Positions 13,709 through 23,432 of a stretch of 28,144 bases of DNA are shown here, one piece after another (positions within the stretch are counted from its first letter, which is position 1; every line of letters starts with the position of its first letter). The stretch spans positions 1-28,144 of the forward strand of contig JAMCTA010000150.1 in assembly GCA_023381895.1 (NCBI GenBank). The letters run 5' to 3'. Below the pieces are notes generated by a model that was not told where the DNA came from, did not search any database, and saw only the letters and a list, made by a program, of their open reading frames with translations. A program made the translations under genes and the position numbers. Source of the stretch: Chloroflexota bacterium (GTDB lineage: Bacteria; Chloroflexota; UBA4733).

Positions 13709-14953
13709 CTAGCTCTCACTCCGCACACCAGCAAGATCCATCAAGATGCTGGTCTCTGCTTCTGGCTCCAGATCAGGTGGCGCCGATAAATGACCGAAGC
13801 GGCGCTGAAAGAGCTCGCGCGTGGCCTCCGAGAGCGAACGGGCCTTACCTCCGCGCAAGATTTTCACGAGCTCACCACAGATCGCTACAGCAATCTCAGC
13901 CGGGGTGATTGCCTCGATATCCAGCCCCACAGGGGCATAGACGCGGAGCAGCTGCTCAGCAGGAACGCCCTCCCCATGGAGCAGCTTGAGCACCGTCCAG
14001 ACTCTGCGTTTGCTGCCAATCATGCCGATGTAGGGCGCCTTGCTCGCCAGAAGAGCGCGCAAAGCCGGCACATCCTGCTGGTGGCCGCGCGTCACGAGCA
14101 CTACGAACGTCCGCTCATCCACTGCCTCGCTCACATAGCCGGCAAGATCACGGTCGAACCCCGCAACTCGAACATCGTGTACGGTGGGAAAACGCTGACG
14201 GTTTGCGAATGCAGCGCGATCGTCCCACACCGTCACTTCGAAATCAAGAATCTGCGCGACCTGAGCCAGCGGCACCGCAATGTGACCTGCCCCGAGAATG
14301 AGCAATCGGGCTACGGGAAGGAACAGCTCGATGAAGGCCTCACCCTGCTCCTCACCACTGAGCCCGGTGAGCCGGTGGAGGAACGGTCGCGTTCCTACCG
14401 TACACAACACGCGCCTGGCCGCTTCACGGGCCGATGTATCAGCCGCCGGTACGCCGAGGCTCCCCTCACTCCGCTCAGGAGTCACCAGCATGTGAGCCCC
14501 GACAACGAGCGGTGGATCGCCGCGCACCACAGTCACCAGCGCCGCAGGTTGCCGAGCCAGAAGGGCTGCCCGAATAGCCGCAGCGTATCCATCCCCTGGC
14601 GGTGCCGCACCCTCTTCCCCCGGTACCCCCGCCGGATAGCGCGGCTCGACGAAGATGCGCATCGTCCCACCGCACACTGCCGCACTCTGGAGGCTCATCT
14701 CCTGAGTGAGATCTATAAAGACACTCTCGGGCACCTTTGTGTCAATGACGTCGAGTGCTGCCCTCCACACATCAGCTTCACCACACCCACCGCCAATTGT
14801 GCCCGCGATTCCGCCGTCGGGACGGATGAGCATCTTTGCCCCTACCTCGCGAGGCGTAGACCCGCGGGTCTCGATCACGGTAGCGACCGCAAGCGATCCA
14901 CCGGCATCTACGGAGCGTCCAACTACGTCCAGGAGCTCTGCAGTATCAGTCAT
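13709..14953 (-). CDS. xdhC: XdhC/CoxI family molybdenum cofactor insertion protein
   Basis: The 414-residue protein has both XdhC domains. The N-terminal XdhC/CoxI part includes RGSTPREVGAKMLI and GGGCGE at 54-59. The C-terminal Rossmann-like part begins RLLILGAGHIAVPLAQ at about 216-231 and continues with TRGHQQDVPALRALL, YIGMIGSKRR and APVGLDIEAITPAEIAVAI. XdhC binds sulfurated molybdenum cofactor and delivers it to xanthine dehydrogenase or CO dehydrogenase apoenzymes. No such molybdoenzyme is encoded in the window. ATG 14953 follows GGGGAGG at normal spacing; a 75-residue upstream extension is rejected because it reads through the preceding gene in another frame. A small membrane protein gene ends 29 bp before it. 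Confidence 0.92.
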   Translation of the reverse strand: MTDTAELLDVVGRSVDAGGSLAVATVIETRGSTPREVGAKMLIRPDGGIAGTIGGGCGEADVWRAALDVIDTKVPESVFIDLTQEMSLQSAAVCGGTMRIFVEPRYPAGVPGEEGAAPPGDGYAAAIRAALLARQPAALVTVVRGDPPLVVGAHMLVTPERSEGSLGVPAADTSAREAARRVLCTVGTRPFLHRLTGLSGEEQGEAFIELFLPVARLLILGAGHIAVPLAQVAQILDFEVTVWDDRAAFANRQRFPTVHDVRVAGFDRDLAGYVSEAVDERTFVVLVTRGHQQDVPALRALLASKAPYIGMIGSKRRVWTVLKLLHGEGVPAEQLLRVYAPVGLDIEAITPAEIAVAICGELVKILRGGKARSLSEATRELFQRRFGHLSAPPDLEPEAETSILMDLAGVRSES

Positions 14954-14982
14954 CGGCACGCCTCCCCGGGGCCGGAGCTCGC

Positions 14983-15168
14983 CTAGCGACGGGTCGTGCC
15001 CGAAACCAGGTCGGTGATCGTTTGGAAGAAGCTCCCCACCTGTTCCAGGCGCGCAAGAGTGACGATGTAGATCTGAGGAGCAATTTCCCGAAAGACTATG
15101 AGCGTGATCACGATCATGCCAGCGAGCGCCAGGAGATAATCCAGACGCACTTGCCACTCCCGTTGCAC
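14983..15168 (-). CDS. Small single-pass membrane protein, unknown
   Basis: The 61-residue product has a short basic N-terminus (MQREWQVR), one hydrophobic helix ([16 protein letters not shown]) and a second amphipathic stretch ([19 protein letters not shown]). The GTG start at 15168 has AGGGGTG upstream. Its position 29 bp before xdhC, on the same strand, makes it the first gene of the xdhC-ridA run. I know no function for it. Strong ribosome binding, hydrophobic periodicity and placement support it as real. Confidence 0.6.
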   Translation of the reverse strand: MQREWQVRLDYLLALAGMIVITLIVFREIAPQIYIVTLARLEQVGSFFQTITDLVSGTTRR

Positions 15169-15226
15169 GCCACATCACCCCTTCACTCTGTGCGTACAGC
15201 CCAGGCTGTCGATTCTACTAGAGCAG

Positions 15227-15232
15227 TATAAT
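15227..15232 (+). promoter_or_regulatory. Candidate -10 element for larBC
   Basis: A perfect TATAAT lies in the 214-bp gap between the divergent xdhC-side operon and larB. The -35 region is weak (GGCTGT or similar at the right distance). Transcription from here would give larB a leader of about 145 bases, in which I see no recognised riboswitch. The complementary strand offers TTATACT and TAGAAT as possible -10 elements for the minus-strand operon. Confidence 0.4.
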
Positions 15233-15382
15233 CACAATGTACCTTCAGTCACGACTGCTGTGCGAATCCTCACGACCACCTGTCCGATTCCCGGCGTGAT
15301 CGCGGACAATGCTCATGCGGCTGTCCCGCGCGAGAAGATTGGGCGCCCGTCTAGTAGCACGTGGGAAGAGGATTCGAGCGGC

Positions 15383-16132
15383 ATGAGTCCAGAACAGCTG
15401 AAGGCACTCCTCGAGGGAGTACGCGCTGGGCAGTGTACCCCGGCCGACGCACTAGAGCAGCTGCGACGGTTGCCATTTGAAGATCTGGGCTATGCTCAGG
15501 TCGACCACCATCGATATCTGCGCCAGGGCTTCCCAGAGGTGATCTTTGGTCAGGGAAAGACTTCGCAACAGATCATCAGCATCACCCAGCGCCTGCGCGA
15601 GCACGACGTTCCAGTACTCATTACTCGACTGTCTTCTTCTCACGTCGAGACGCTCCGTGCTGCGCTGCCCAAGGCAACTTTCCATCAGGAAGCGCGGTGC
15701 GCAGTCGTGGGAGATCCTCTGCCACCGCGCGGAGGCACTGTTGCTGTGGTCTGCGCTGGCACGTCCGATATCCCCGTCGCCGAAGAGGCTGCAATCACCG
15801 CTACCGTGATGGGTAACACGGTCGAGCGCATCTACGACGTTGGCGTGGCAGGCCTGCATCGCCTCCTCGCGCGGCAGGACGTGCTGCAATCAGCACGCGT
15901 CCTCGTCGTTGTCGCTGGCATGGAGGGTGCGCTGCCGAGCGTTGTTGGTGGCCTGGTCCGCGCTCCGGTGATCGCCGTGCCCACGAGCGTGGGCTATGGC
16001 GCCGCCTTTGGCGGGCTCGCCGCTCTTCTCGGCATGCTCAACTCCTGCGCCTCTGGAGTCTCCGTCGTCAACATCGACAACGGCTTTGGGGCTGGCTACA
16101 TCGCCAGTCTCATCAACCACATTGCAGAGTGA
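15383..16132 (+). CDS. larB: LarB, pyridinium carboxylase for the nickel-pincer cofactor
   Basis: LarB carboxylates and hydrolyses nicotinic acid adenine dinucleotide, the first step towards the nickel-pincer nucleotide cofactor of lactate racemase. The 249-residue protein has the N-terminal LarB region ([12 protein letters not shown], then [10 protein letters not shown]) and a C-terminal PurE/AIR-carboxylase-like domain: [36 protein letters not shown], and [17 protein letters not shown] 15383 gives the normal family length; the frame is open upstream but the added residues are not LarB-like. The stop lies 8 bp before larC. LarE, the sulfur-donating third enzyme, and LarA are not in the window. 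Confidence 0.93.
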   Translation: MSPEQLKALLEGVRAGQCTPADALEQLRRLPFEDLGYAQVDHHRYLRQGFPEVIFGQGKTSQQIISITQRLREHDVPVLITRLSSSHVETLRAALPKATFHQEARCAVVGDPLPPRGGTVAVVCAGTSDIPVAEEAAITATVMGNTVERIYDVGVAGLHRLLARQDVLQSARVLVVVAGMEGALPSVVGGLVRAPVIAVPTSVGYGAAFGGLAALLGMLNSCASGVSVVNIDNGFGAGYIASLINHIAE

Positions 16133-16140
16133 GGTCCAGT

Positions 16141-17352
16141 ATGCGAGTCGGTTACGTCGATGGCGTATCTGGCGCCAGTGGCGACATGTTATTGGGAGCC
16201 TTGCTCGCTTGCGGGTGGGAGAACGGCCAGCTCGAAGATGTACTGCGACGTGTGCTCCCTGGAGCTTGGTCAGTTCACACTGCCCGCGTCCACGACCACG
16301 ATGTCAGCGCTGTGCGTGTCCGCTTCAGCTTTGACACGCAACAGCCCTTGCGCCATCTCTCCGACCTCGTGCACCTTGTCGAGCAAGCACAACTGTCCGA
16401 GGCGATCCGTCAAGCCTCGATCGCCGTGCTGACCCGACTAGGAGAAGTTGAGGCGAGTATTCACGGCGTCGACGTGAGTGAAGTGCACTTCCACGAGATT
16501 GGCGCAGCGGACACGCTTGCCGACATCGTCGGCTGTTGCGCCGGACTCGCGGCACTCAATATTGAGAAGCTCTTTGTCGGCCCGCTCAACGTTGGTGGCG
16601 GCCAGATTACGATTCGTCACGGAAGGGTCCCAGTACCTCCTCCGGCAGTACGGGAGCTGACCCGTGCCCTCATCACCTACGGCACTGCCGATGCCGGTGA
16701 GCTTCTCACCCCGACCGGCGCCGCCCTTCTCTCCGTACTCGGTACGGCGGCAGCAGCTCAGCCGCCACTCTGTAATACCCAGACCGGATTCGGCGCAGGC
16801 ACCAAGCAGTTACCCTGGGCGAATGTCGTGCGTATCACCACCGGACAGCTCGTGTCTTCTGGTGGGAGCACCACTCTGGCCCAGAGGTCGCTGCACATCC
16901 TCACGTGCAACATCGATGACATGCAACCGGAGTTCTACGCCACGGTCCTGGACAAGCTCCTTTCCCGTGGGGCGCTCGACGCCTGGATCAGTCCGATCTT
17001 GATGAAGAAAGGCCGGCCGGCATTGCAGCTGAGCACCCTGTGCGATCCGCAAGAGACGCCATCCCTCCAGGAGCTACTCTTCCGCGAGACGACCACGTTG
17101 GGAATACGAGTACAAACCGTTGAGCGGATAGCACTGGACCGTCGGTGGGAAACGGTCGAGACCCCCTTTGGAGCGGTGCGCATAAAGCTCGGTATCCTCA
17201 ACGGCCAGGTCGTCAACGTGGCGCCCGAGTTTGAAGACTGTGCCCGTGTCGCCCGCAGCAACCAGGTGCCCGAAAAGCTCGTCTTCCAAGCGGCGATTCG
17301 CGCTTATGACGGGACTTATTTCACGTCACCTCAGCCCCACAAGCCAGAGTAA
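16141..17352 (+). CDS. larC: LarC, nickel insertion protein for the pincer cofactor
   Basis: LarC inserts nickel into the pincer nucleotide in a CTP-dependent step. The 403-residue protein begins GYVDGVSGASGDMLLGALL, has the histidine-rich EVHFHEIGAADTLADIVG block, the PLNVGGGQ and VPVPPPAV motifs, GELLTPTGAALL, and the C-terminal LTCNIDDMQPEF and LMKKGRPA sequences. In Lactobacillus the protein is made by ribosomal frameshifting between two ORFs; here it is one continuous frame. ATG 16141, with GAGG upstream, is preferred to a GTG 12 bases earlier that overlaps the larB stop. It faces ppc across a 79-bp gap in which no clear terminator is seen. Confidence 0.93.
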   Translation: MRVGYVDGVSGASGDMLLGALLACGWENGQLEDVLRRVLPGAWSVHTARVHDHDVSAVRVRFSFDTQQPLRHLSDLVHLVEQAQLSEAIRQASIAVLTRLGEVEASIHGVDVSEVHFHEIGAADTLADIVGCCAGLAALNIEKLFVGPLNVGGGQITIRHGRVPVPPPAVRELTRALITYGTADAGELLTPTGAALLSVLGTAAAAQPPLCNTQTGFGAGTKQLPWANVVRITTGQLVSSGGSTTLAQRSLHILTCNIDDMQPEFYATVLDKLLSRGALDAWISPILMKKGRPALQLSTLCDPQETPSLQELLFRETTTLGIRVQTVERIALDRRWETVETPFGAVRIKLGILNGQVVNVAPEFEDCARVARSNQVPEKLVFQAAIRAYDGTYFTSPQPHKPE

Positions 17353-17431
17353 CGCACCTATGGTGTGGGGCAGCTGCTGCGAGGACCGCCCGAAAAGCTA
17401 CAGGAGAGCGCCACGAGACGCACCCTCATCA

Positions 17432-20254
17432 TTAGCCCGTGTTCCGTAACCCGGCCGCAATGCCATTGATGGTGATGAGGACTGCTTCAGTCACACGTCT
17501 GCGCGCTTCGTCCGGCAGACCATCGATGCGCGCTTCCTTCAGAAGCTGCACTTGCATGTGGCTCAGCGGATCGACGTAGGGATTACGCAGTTGAATTGAG
17601 CGCTGCAGTACAGGGTTGTTGTCCAGGAGGTTTCGTTGCTGCGTCACTCGCAATAGGATGGCACGCGTGCGCACGTATTCCTCCTCGACCAATCCGAAGA
17701 TGCGCTCAGCCACTTGAGCATTGGGAACGAGCCGTGAGTAGAGTGCAGCGATGCGCATGTCAGCCTTGGAGAGTGTCATCTGCAAGTTGTCGATGAGTGA
17801 CTTGAAGAAAGGCCACCGCAGATACATTATCTGCAGCGTGGCCCCTCCTTCAGGGTGCTCTTCAAGAAAGCTCAACAGCGTCGTTCCGACGGCGTACCAA
17901 CTCGGCAACACGTGCCGGTTCTGCATCCAGGCGAAGACCCACGGGATAGCCCGCAAGTCCTCAAGCTGCCGTCCCACCGATCGCCGTGCTGGTCGAGAGC
18001 CAATGTTGAGGGCTCCGAGCTCTTCGATCGGAGTGGCATAGGTGAAGTACTCGAGAAAGTCTGGGTCGCGTGCAACGAGTGCACGGTACATTTCGAGCGA
18101 GCGCTCAGAGAACACTGAGAGCAGTGACTCCCACTGGGTCCGCGGAACGGAACGCAGGTGGTATCGCGGGTCACTTGCCTCGTACACGGCAGCCACTACG
18201 AGCTCGAGATTGCGCAGCGCGATCTCCGGCAAGGCGTATTTGAAAGAGACGGCCTCACCCTGCTCTGTCATCTTGATCTCACCGTCGAGCGTTCCCGGCG
18301 GCTGCGCAAGAATGGCCTGATTCGTCGGTCCTCCGCCACGGCCGACCGTTGCTCCTCGACCATGGAAGTACCGCAGCCGGACGCCGTGCTCCTTTGCTGC
18401 TTCGGTAAGGCACTGCTGAACTCGGTAGAGCTCCCAGTTCGCCGTAATGATTCCGCCATCTTTGTTGCTGTCGGAGTAGCCCAGCATGACCTCTTGACGC
18501 TGAGAGCGCGCACGGACATTGGCGGCATACCAGCGGTTGCTCCAAGCCGCAGTCATCACCTGCAGAGCAGCGTGCAAATCCTCAATCGTCTCGAATAGCG
18601 GCACGACGTTGAGGTCACTCTCTAGCTCGCTGCCGCTGCGCCGGCAGAGCCCCGCCCTGCTGGCGAGCACGAGCACAGCGAGGAGGTCGGACACGTGGTG
18701 CGTCATGCTCACGATGTAGGTGTCAGACACCTCCGGTCCGTACAGGCGAACTGCTTCAGCCAGTGCATCAAAGGACGCAAACACTTCTTGCAGCTCTGCA
18801 GGAAGGTCAGGCGGCACGGCTGGCATGCGCTCCGGATCGGCAAGCAGGCGCTCAAGCTCCACCACCCGTTCGTCTTCGGTCAGCTTCTCGTAAGAGCGAT
18901 CACCGAGAAAATCCTTGAGCCACGCCGTCAGCGCCGCTGTGTGCAGGGCACTGTGCTGACGAAAGTCCAGCTTTGCCAAGTGGAAGCCGAAGCAATCGAG
19001 CTGGCGGAGTACATTGCGCACTGGACCACCGGCAATACGATGCTGCTTCGCAATGCGTAGCGCCTGCTCGACCTCGCGCAGGTCGTCACGAAACTCCGCC
19101 GCAGAAACGTATGCCCCAGGCACATCCAGCGGTGAGCCGGGAGGAAGCTCGCAGGCTGCGAGGCTCCTCCCCAGACGCTCCCAGATGAAGAGCAGCTTCT
19201 GGCGGAATGGTTCCCCCGGATTCCTCTGCACAATCGTCTGCGTCGCTTCTGGGAGTTGCTGCATATCCTGGGCAATGGAGTTACGGAAACGACGGGAAAT
19301 TGTGACAAACCGCTCCGACTGGCTGCACAGCTCAGCGAGCGCATAGACTTGCTCGCGGTAGAGACGCAACGCAACGGCGCGATGCCGCCGAAACGTCTCT
19401 CTGCTGAGCTGAGACGTGACGTTGGGATTGCCATCTCGATCACTGCCCACCCACGAGCCGAACCGGATGAGCGTGGGAACGGGAATGGTCGCTTGTGGGT
19501 AGTGGACTCGTAGGCAGCGCTCAAGCTCGGCGTGCAAACGGGGAATCGCTGAGAAGAAAGTGGACTCGAAGTAGAACAGCGCGGTCCGGACTTCGTCCGA
19601 GACCTCTGGGCGCCGCTCTCGCACGTCATTTGTGCTCCAGAGCAAGAGCACCTCCTCCTCGAGACTCTCGAGGACCTCCGCGTGCTCAGGAACAGTCAAC
19701 CGCTTGGTGTCAAGCTCCTCGAGGAGTCGCGAGATGTACTGCTGCTTGCGCAACACCGTGAGGCGGGTTGCCTCCGTGGGATGGGCTGTCAGTACTAAGG
19801 TGATCTGGATGTCACGCAGTCGCTCACTCACCTCCTCAGGCGGCACGCGCTGCTGGGCGAGGCGCTGGATGAGATCCTCGAGCGAGCCCTGTTGCGGAGG
19901 CTCTCCACGCTGCATGCGATGAGCGCGTCTCCGACGAGCACGATGGACTTGCTCAGCGATATTCACCAGCTGAAAGTAGAGGGCGAAGGCACGCGCAACC
20001 TGCACGGTCATCGGTAGCGTCAGCTGTTCGAGCTCCGCCTGTAACTGGGTGTTGAGCGCTTCATCGTACTCGGCGCGGAGGCGCTTACACATCGCCCGGA
20101 TCCGCTCGACGGTATCGTAGAGGCCAGGCTCACCGTGTTCGCGCAACACACGGCCAAGCATCTGCCCGAGCGTGCGGACGTCACGTCGCAACGGTGCATC
20201 CTTCGAGGAAAACACCACGGGGGGCAGGCTACTGGTTTCTGGCGATCCCTCCAC
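17432..20254 (-). CDS. ppc: Phosphoenolpyruvate carboxylase
   Basis: The 940-residue enzyme carboxylates PEP with bicarbonate to oxaloacetate, refilling the TCA cycle. Family signatures are intact: LVLTAHPTEATRL with the catalytic histidine at 158, WVGSDRDGNPNVT, the GYSDSNKDGG loop, FHGRGATVGRGGGPTN with the mobile active-site glycines, and the conserved C-terminus ending in NTG, where the aspartate effector site lies. Length is that of bacterial-type PEPC. GTG 20254 has a strong GGGGAGGAAGG site just upstream. The gene lies 54 bp after the penicillin-binding protein gene on the same strand, so the two may share a transcript. Confidence 0.97.
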   Translation of the reverse strand: MEGSPETSSLPPVVFSSKDAPLRRDVRTLGQMLGRVLREHGEPGLYDTVERIRAMCKRLRAEYDEALNTQLQAELEQLTLPMTVQVARAFALYFQLVNIAEQVHRARRRRAHRMQRGEPPQQGSLEDLIQRLAQQRVPPEEVSERLRDIQITLVLTAHPTEATRLTVLRKQQYISRLLEELDTKRLTVPEHAEVLESLEEEVLLLWSTNDVRERRPEVSDEVRTALFYFESTFFSAIPRLHAELERCLRVHYPQATIPVPTLIRFGSWVGSDRDGNPNVTSQLSRETFRRHRAVALRLYREQVYALAELCSQSERFVTISRRFRNSIAQDMQQLPEATQTIVQRNPGEPFRQKLLFIWERLGRSLAACELPPGSPLDVPGAYVSAAEFRDDLREVEQALRIAKQHRIAGGPVRNVLRQLDCFGFHLAKLDFRQHSALHTAALTAWLKDFLGDRSYEKLTEDERVVELERLLADPERMPAVPPDLPAELQEVFASFDALAEAVRLYGPEVSDTYIVSMTHHVSDLLAVLVLASRAGLCRRSGSELESDLNVVPLFETIEDLHAALQVMTAAWSNRWYAANVRARSQRQEVMLGYSDSNKDGGIITANWELYRVQQCLTEAAKEHGVRLRYFHGRGATVGRGGGPTNQAILAQPPGTLDGEIKMTEQGEAVSFKYALPEIALRNLELVVAAVYEASDPRYHLRSVPRTQWESLLSVFSERSLEMYRALVARDPDFLEYFTYATPIEELGALNIGSRPARRSVGRQLEDLRAIPWVFAWMQNRHVLPSWYAVGTTLLSFLEEHPEGGATLQIMYLRWPFFKSLIDNLQMTLSKADMRIAALYSRLVPNAQVAERIFGLVEEEYVRTRAILLRVTQQRNLLDNNPVLQRSIQLRNPYVDPLSHMQVQLLKEARIDGLPDEARRRVTEAVLITINGIAAGLRNTG

Positions 20255-20308
20255 CGCCTTCCTCCCCGAATCCCCGACGTGATCACCAACTCGTTGCCCT
20301 CAGGCTGA

Positions 20309-22123
20309 CTACCATAAGCGAGTGTACCGCGCCGGAGCCGGCTGGCTGGCATAGGGTGCCGTGGAAGAAGAGGCACGCGGTGCTGGCGTGGGGGTAGGGA
20401 ACGGCTGCGTCGGAGGGATGCCCATGTGCGTGAGGATCATCTGCCCCAGCTTCGCAAACATCGGCGCAGCCGTGTTAGCACCATAAATCGACGTGGTCGG
20501 GTGGTCAAGGACAATGAACAGCACAAAGGCCGGATCCTGTGCAGGAGCGAATCCGACGAATGAAGCCATGTAGGCGCTTTTCTCGTACACGCCGTTCTTG
20601 GCGATCTGGGCTGTTCCCGTCTTACCGCCAATGAGATAACCTGGGATACGGGCGAGGTTTGCCTCGCCCAAGATCGGCACTTCCTCCATCATCGATCGCA
20701 GCGTTGCCGCTGTCTCTGGGGAAATCGGATGGCCAAGCACGACCGGCTGCACAACTTTTTCACCCTGAGGACCAGCGATACGCTGCACGACGTAGGGCTT
20801 GTAGAGAGTTCCGCCGTTCGCTATCACGGACACTACGTCAGCCATCTGGAGGGACGTGGTAGTGAGTCCTTGACCGAACGAGTTCGTCAGGAGGTTGATG
20901 GGATACCAGCCGGGCTGATCCGGCTGCAACACGACACCAGGCGCTTCACCTTGGAGATCGATACCAGTGAGGCGCCCTAAGCCGAACGCCGAGAGACCCG
21001 CATAGAAGTCCTTTGCGCCAACCCGCCGCGCTACGAATGAGGCACCGACATTCAGTGAATGATCGAGCACCTGCCGCATTGTGACGACTCCGTGTGACTT
21101 GCGGTCCCAGTCGTGAATGATCGAGTTGTAGAACTTGACGTAGCCAGGGTCATACACCGTCGTCTCTGGGGTAATCGAGTGCGTCTGGATCCCGATGGAC
21201 ATCGTGACGACCTTGAATGTCGAGCCAGGCTCGAACGGTGCCGTAATAGCGGTATTGACGAAATCCGCAAGGCTCGCATCAGCGTAGTGGTTGGGGTCGT
21301 AGGTTGGGTAGTTGGCCATGGCGAGAATGGCACCGTTGTGCGGATTCATGACGATGACTGAGCCCGACTTCGCCCCGTACTCGTGGATGCCTTCTACGAG
21401 CACTCGCTCAGCGTCGTACTGGATCGCGTCATCAATGGTGAGGTAGAGATCACTCCCCGGGACGGGAGGGACATAGTGCGCGTGAGCGAGATCAAGCTCG
21501 TTCCCGTTCCCGTCGCGCTCTGCTTCGAGCTTTCCAGGCGTGCCTTTCAGTACAGTATTGTAGTACTGTTCCAGCCCATAGTTACCCTGACCCGCATCAT
21601 TGACGAAGCCCAGAACCTGCGCCGCGAGCGTACCCTCCGGATAGATGCGTGTCTCATCTGGGGTGACTCCGATTCCAACGAGCCTCAGCTTGAGCACCTG
21701 GTTACGCGTCGCGGGTGGCACCTTCCGTGCCAGCACGCTGTACTGGCGCGGATGCGGCGTGTCCGGAGGACTGGGGGTAAGGAGGGTCACGAGCTGCCGC
21801 TCAGGAACGCCGAGAATAGGCGAGAGACGGATGGCCGTGCCAACCGGATCTTTGATATTCGACGGCACTGCATAGATCAGGGAGTAGTCGGCATCCGTAG
21901 CGAGGGTCTGGCCAGTGGCATCATAGATGTGGCCACGGCTCGCTGGAATCGTGAGATTGAGCGTGTGCTCTTTCACGGCCCGCTGCTGTAAGCTCGATGC
22001 TTGCGCAACCTGCCAGTACCACGACTTGTACCCGATATAGCAAAACGACAGTATCACGACGAGCATGGCAAAGTTTGAGCGCCGGCGCAACGAGAGTGTG
22101 ACCGGCCGCATCGTCTGCTGCAC
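20309..22123 (-). CDS. Class B penicillin-binding protein (PBP2/FtsI family transpeptidase)
   Basis: The 604-residue protein has one N-terminal membrane anchor (about 16-38), a dimerisation domain starting IPASRGHIYDATG, and a transpeptidase domain with all three active-site motifs: S301-T-F-K304, S356-L-N358 and K501-T-G. It crosslinks peptidoglycan on the outer face of the membrane. The C-terminus ends in a Pro/Ala/Ser/Thr-rich tail. GTG 22123 is chosen because GGAGGGGGG stands four bases before it; an ATG four codons later is possible. Sequence does not decide between a cell-division (FtsI) and elongation role; no division or rod-shape genes adjoin it. A 204-bp gap to the upstream dihydrouridine synthase gene holds no recognised feature. 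Confidence 0.93.
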   Translation of the reverse strand: MQQTMRPVTLSLRRRSNFAMLVVILSFCYIGYKSWYWQVAQASSLQQRAVKEHTLNLTIPASRGHIYDATGQTLATDADYSLIYAVPSNIKDPVGTAIRLSPILGVPERQLVTLLTPSPPDTPHPRQYSVLARKVPPATRNQVLKLRLVGIGVTPDETRIYPEGTLAAQVLGFVNDAGQGNYGLEQYYNTVLKGTPGKLEAERDGNGNELDLAHAHYVPPVPGSDLYLTIDDAIQYDAERVLVEGIHEYGAKSGSVIVMNPHNGAILAMANYPTYDPNHYADASLADFVNTAITAPFEPGSTFKVVTMSIGIQTHSITPETTVYDPGYVKFYNSIIHDWDRKSHGVVTMRQVLDHSLNVGASFVARRVGAKDFYAGLSAFGLGRLTGIDLQGEAPGVVLQPDQPGWYPINLLTNSFGQGLTTTSLQMADVVSVIANGGTLYKPYVVQRIAGPQGEKVVQPVVLGHPISPETAATLRSMMEEVPILGEANLARIPGYLIGGKTGTAQIAKNGVYEKSAYMASFVGFAPAQDPAFVLFIVLDHPTTSIYGANTAAPMFAKLGQMILTHMGIPPTQPFPTPTPAPRASSSTAPYASQPAPARYTRLW

Positions 22124-22327
22124 TTCACCCCCCTCCTGAGGCGAGCATACCCCCACCTTCTCTAGGGGGGCGAGCAAGATTGACCGACCGGGTGACCTGT
22201 GTTGACCAGGAGTGGCCTGTCCAGCTCGGCGCCTACCGTCTTCGCCCAGGCTGGTACGTATGAGCCAGCATTCTCGATGAGGTCATGAGGACTGGTCAGG
22301 ACACAGCACCACGACGTGCGCCACGCT

Positions 22328-23410
22328 CTAGGCTGCTGGCTCTTCAGCGGCAGGCTCACGTGCGCTGTCCGGCAGCCCAGTGTTTCGGAGTGCAGTCTCG
22401 ACACTGTCAAGCCATTCCCGAAACTGGGCCAGCGAAGAGATCTGCTGGGCACGCACGCGGAGCTGATCCTTGCCTGGGATGCCGCGAACGTACCACACGA
22501 AGTGCTTCCGGAGCGGCAGAAACGCCTCTCGTCGATCCCCTCCCGCAGAGATGGCCAGGCGAGCGTGTTCCCTGACCACTTCTATCAGCGACCAGCGGCC
22601 GGCATCTAGCAAGCTGTCGCGTTTCAGCGCCTGACGCAGTGCCAGAAACACCCACGGATTGCCTTCAGCGCCCCGTCCCACCATGACTCCGTCGACCTTC
22701 GTGTAGTCCAGCATCGCCCGAGCAGACTCGACATCCTTCACGTCTCCATTGCCGATGACCGGAATGGAGACCGCCTCCCGGGTGAGCCTGATCGCTTCCA
22801 AGCTAGCCGTACCAGTAAAGCGCTGTTGACGGGTGCGCCCGTGGATCGTGAGCAGCGTCGCTCCCGCCCGTTCGAGCAGCCGAGCTACTTCGGGAGCATT
22901 GACGCTGTCCCATCCCGCCCGCATCTTGACACTTACAGGCAGCGGCGTGGCCGCTCGTAGCGCAGCTACGATCTCGGCTCCGATCTCAGGCTCGCGCATC
23001 AGTGCACTGCCATGACTGTGCGCGACCACCTTGTCCGACGGACACCCCATATTCACGTCGATGCCAGCGCAGGGCAGAGAGTCGTGGATGACGCGTGCGG
23101 CGTGGGCGAAATCAGCAGGGTGCTTGCCGTAGAGCTGGATGAGGAACGGCTTCTTTCCATGCCGCGCGCCGATAGCCTCGATGATCTTTCGGGCCCCGGC
23201 CCTGATTCCTGTCGCAGGAGCGAACTCGGATACCGTGAGCTCGGCTCCAAGCGCATAGCACATTTCACGGAAAGCCCAGTCAGCGACCCCATCCATCGGC
23301 GCCAGACTAATAATCGGCGGCTTGAGGTCCTGGGCCCAGTCTGGCAACGGCCGCTGAGCATCGGCGCACACTCTCGGCGCTACTTCGCTGGAATAGACGG
23401 AACGTTCCAT
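22328..23410 (-). CDS. tRNA-dihydrouridine synthase
   Basis: The 360-residue flavoprotein reduces uridines in tRNA D-loops. It begins with the FMN-binding LAPMDGVADWAFREM block (36-50), has the catalytic cysteine in DVNMGCPSDKVV (C123), and carries HGRTRQQRFTG, IPVIGNGDVKD and MVGRGAEGNPWVF in the expected order of the Dus TIM barrel. The C-terminal helical domain ends in a Glu/Ala-rich tail. ATG 23410 gives the family length, though its ribosome binding site is poor. It follows the ABC-F gene by 22 bp, so coupling to that gene's translation is possible. Confidence 0.92.
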   Translation of the reverse strand: MERSVYSSEVAPRVCADAQRPLPDWAQDLKPPIISLAPMDGVADWAFREMCYALGAELTVSEFAPATGIRAGARKIIEAIGARHGKKPFLIQLYGKHPADFAHAARVIHDSLPCAGIDVNMGCPSDKVVAHSHGSALMREPEIGAEIVAALRAATPLPVSVKMRAGWDSVNAPEVARLLERAGATLLTIHGRTRQQRFTGTASLEAIRLTREAVSIPVIGNGDVKDVESARAMLDYTKVDGVMVGRGAEGNPWVFLALRQALKRDSLLDAGRWSLIEVVREHARLAISAGGDRREAFLPLRKHFVWYVRGIPGKDQLRVRAQQISSLAQFREWLDSVETALRNTGLPDSAREPAAEEPAA

Positions 23411-23432
23411 GAATAGATCGACCACGGTGCGC

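Noticed and set aside
13790..14986. 398-codon plus-strand open frame opposite xdhC
   Set aside because: xdhC on the minus strand has full family motifs; the opposite frame is a GC-rich shadow.
22162..22452. 96-codon minus-strand frame overlapping the end of the dihydrouridine synthase gene
   Set aside because: It is out of frame with the conserved gene, has no ribosome binding site and no recognisable motif.
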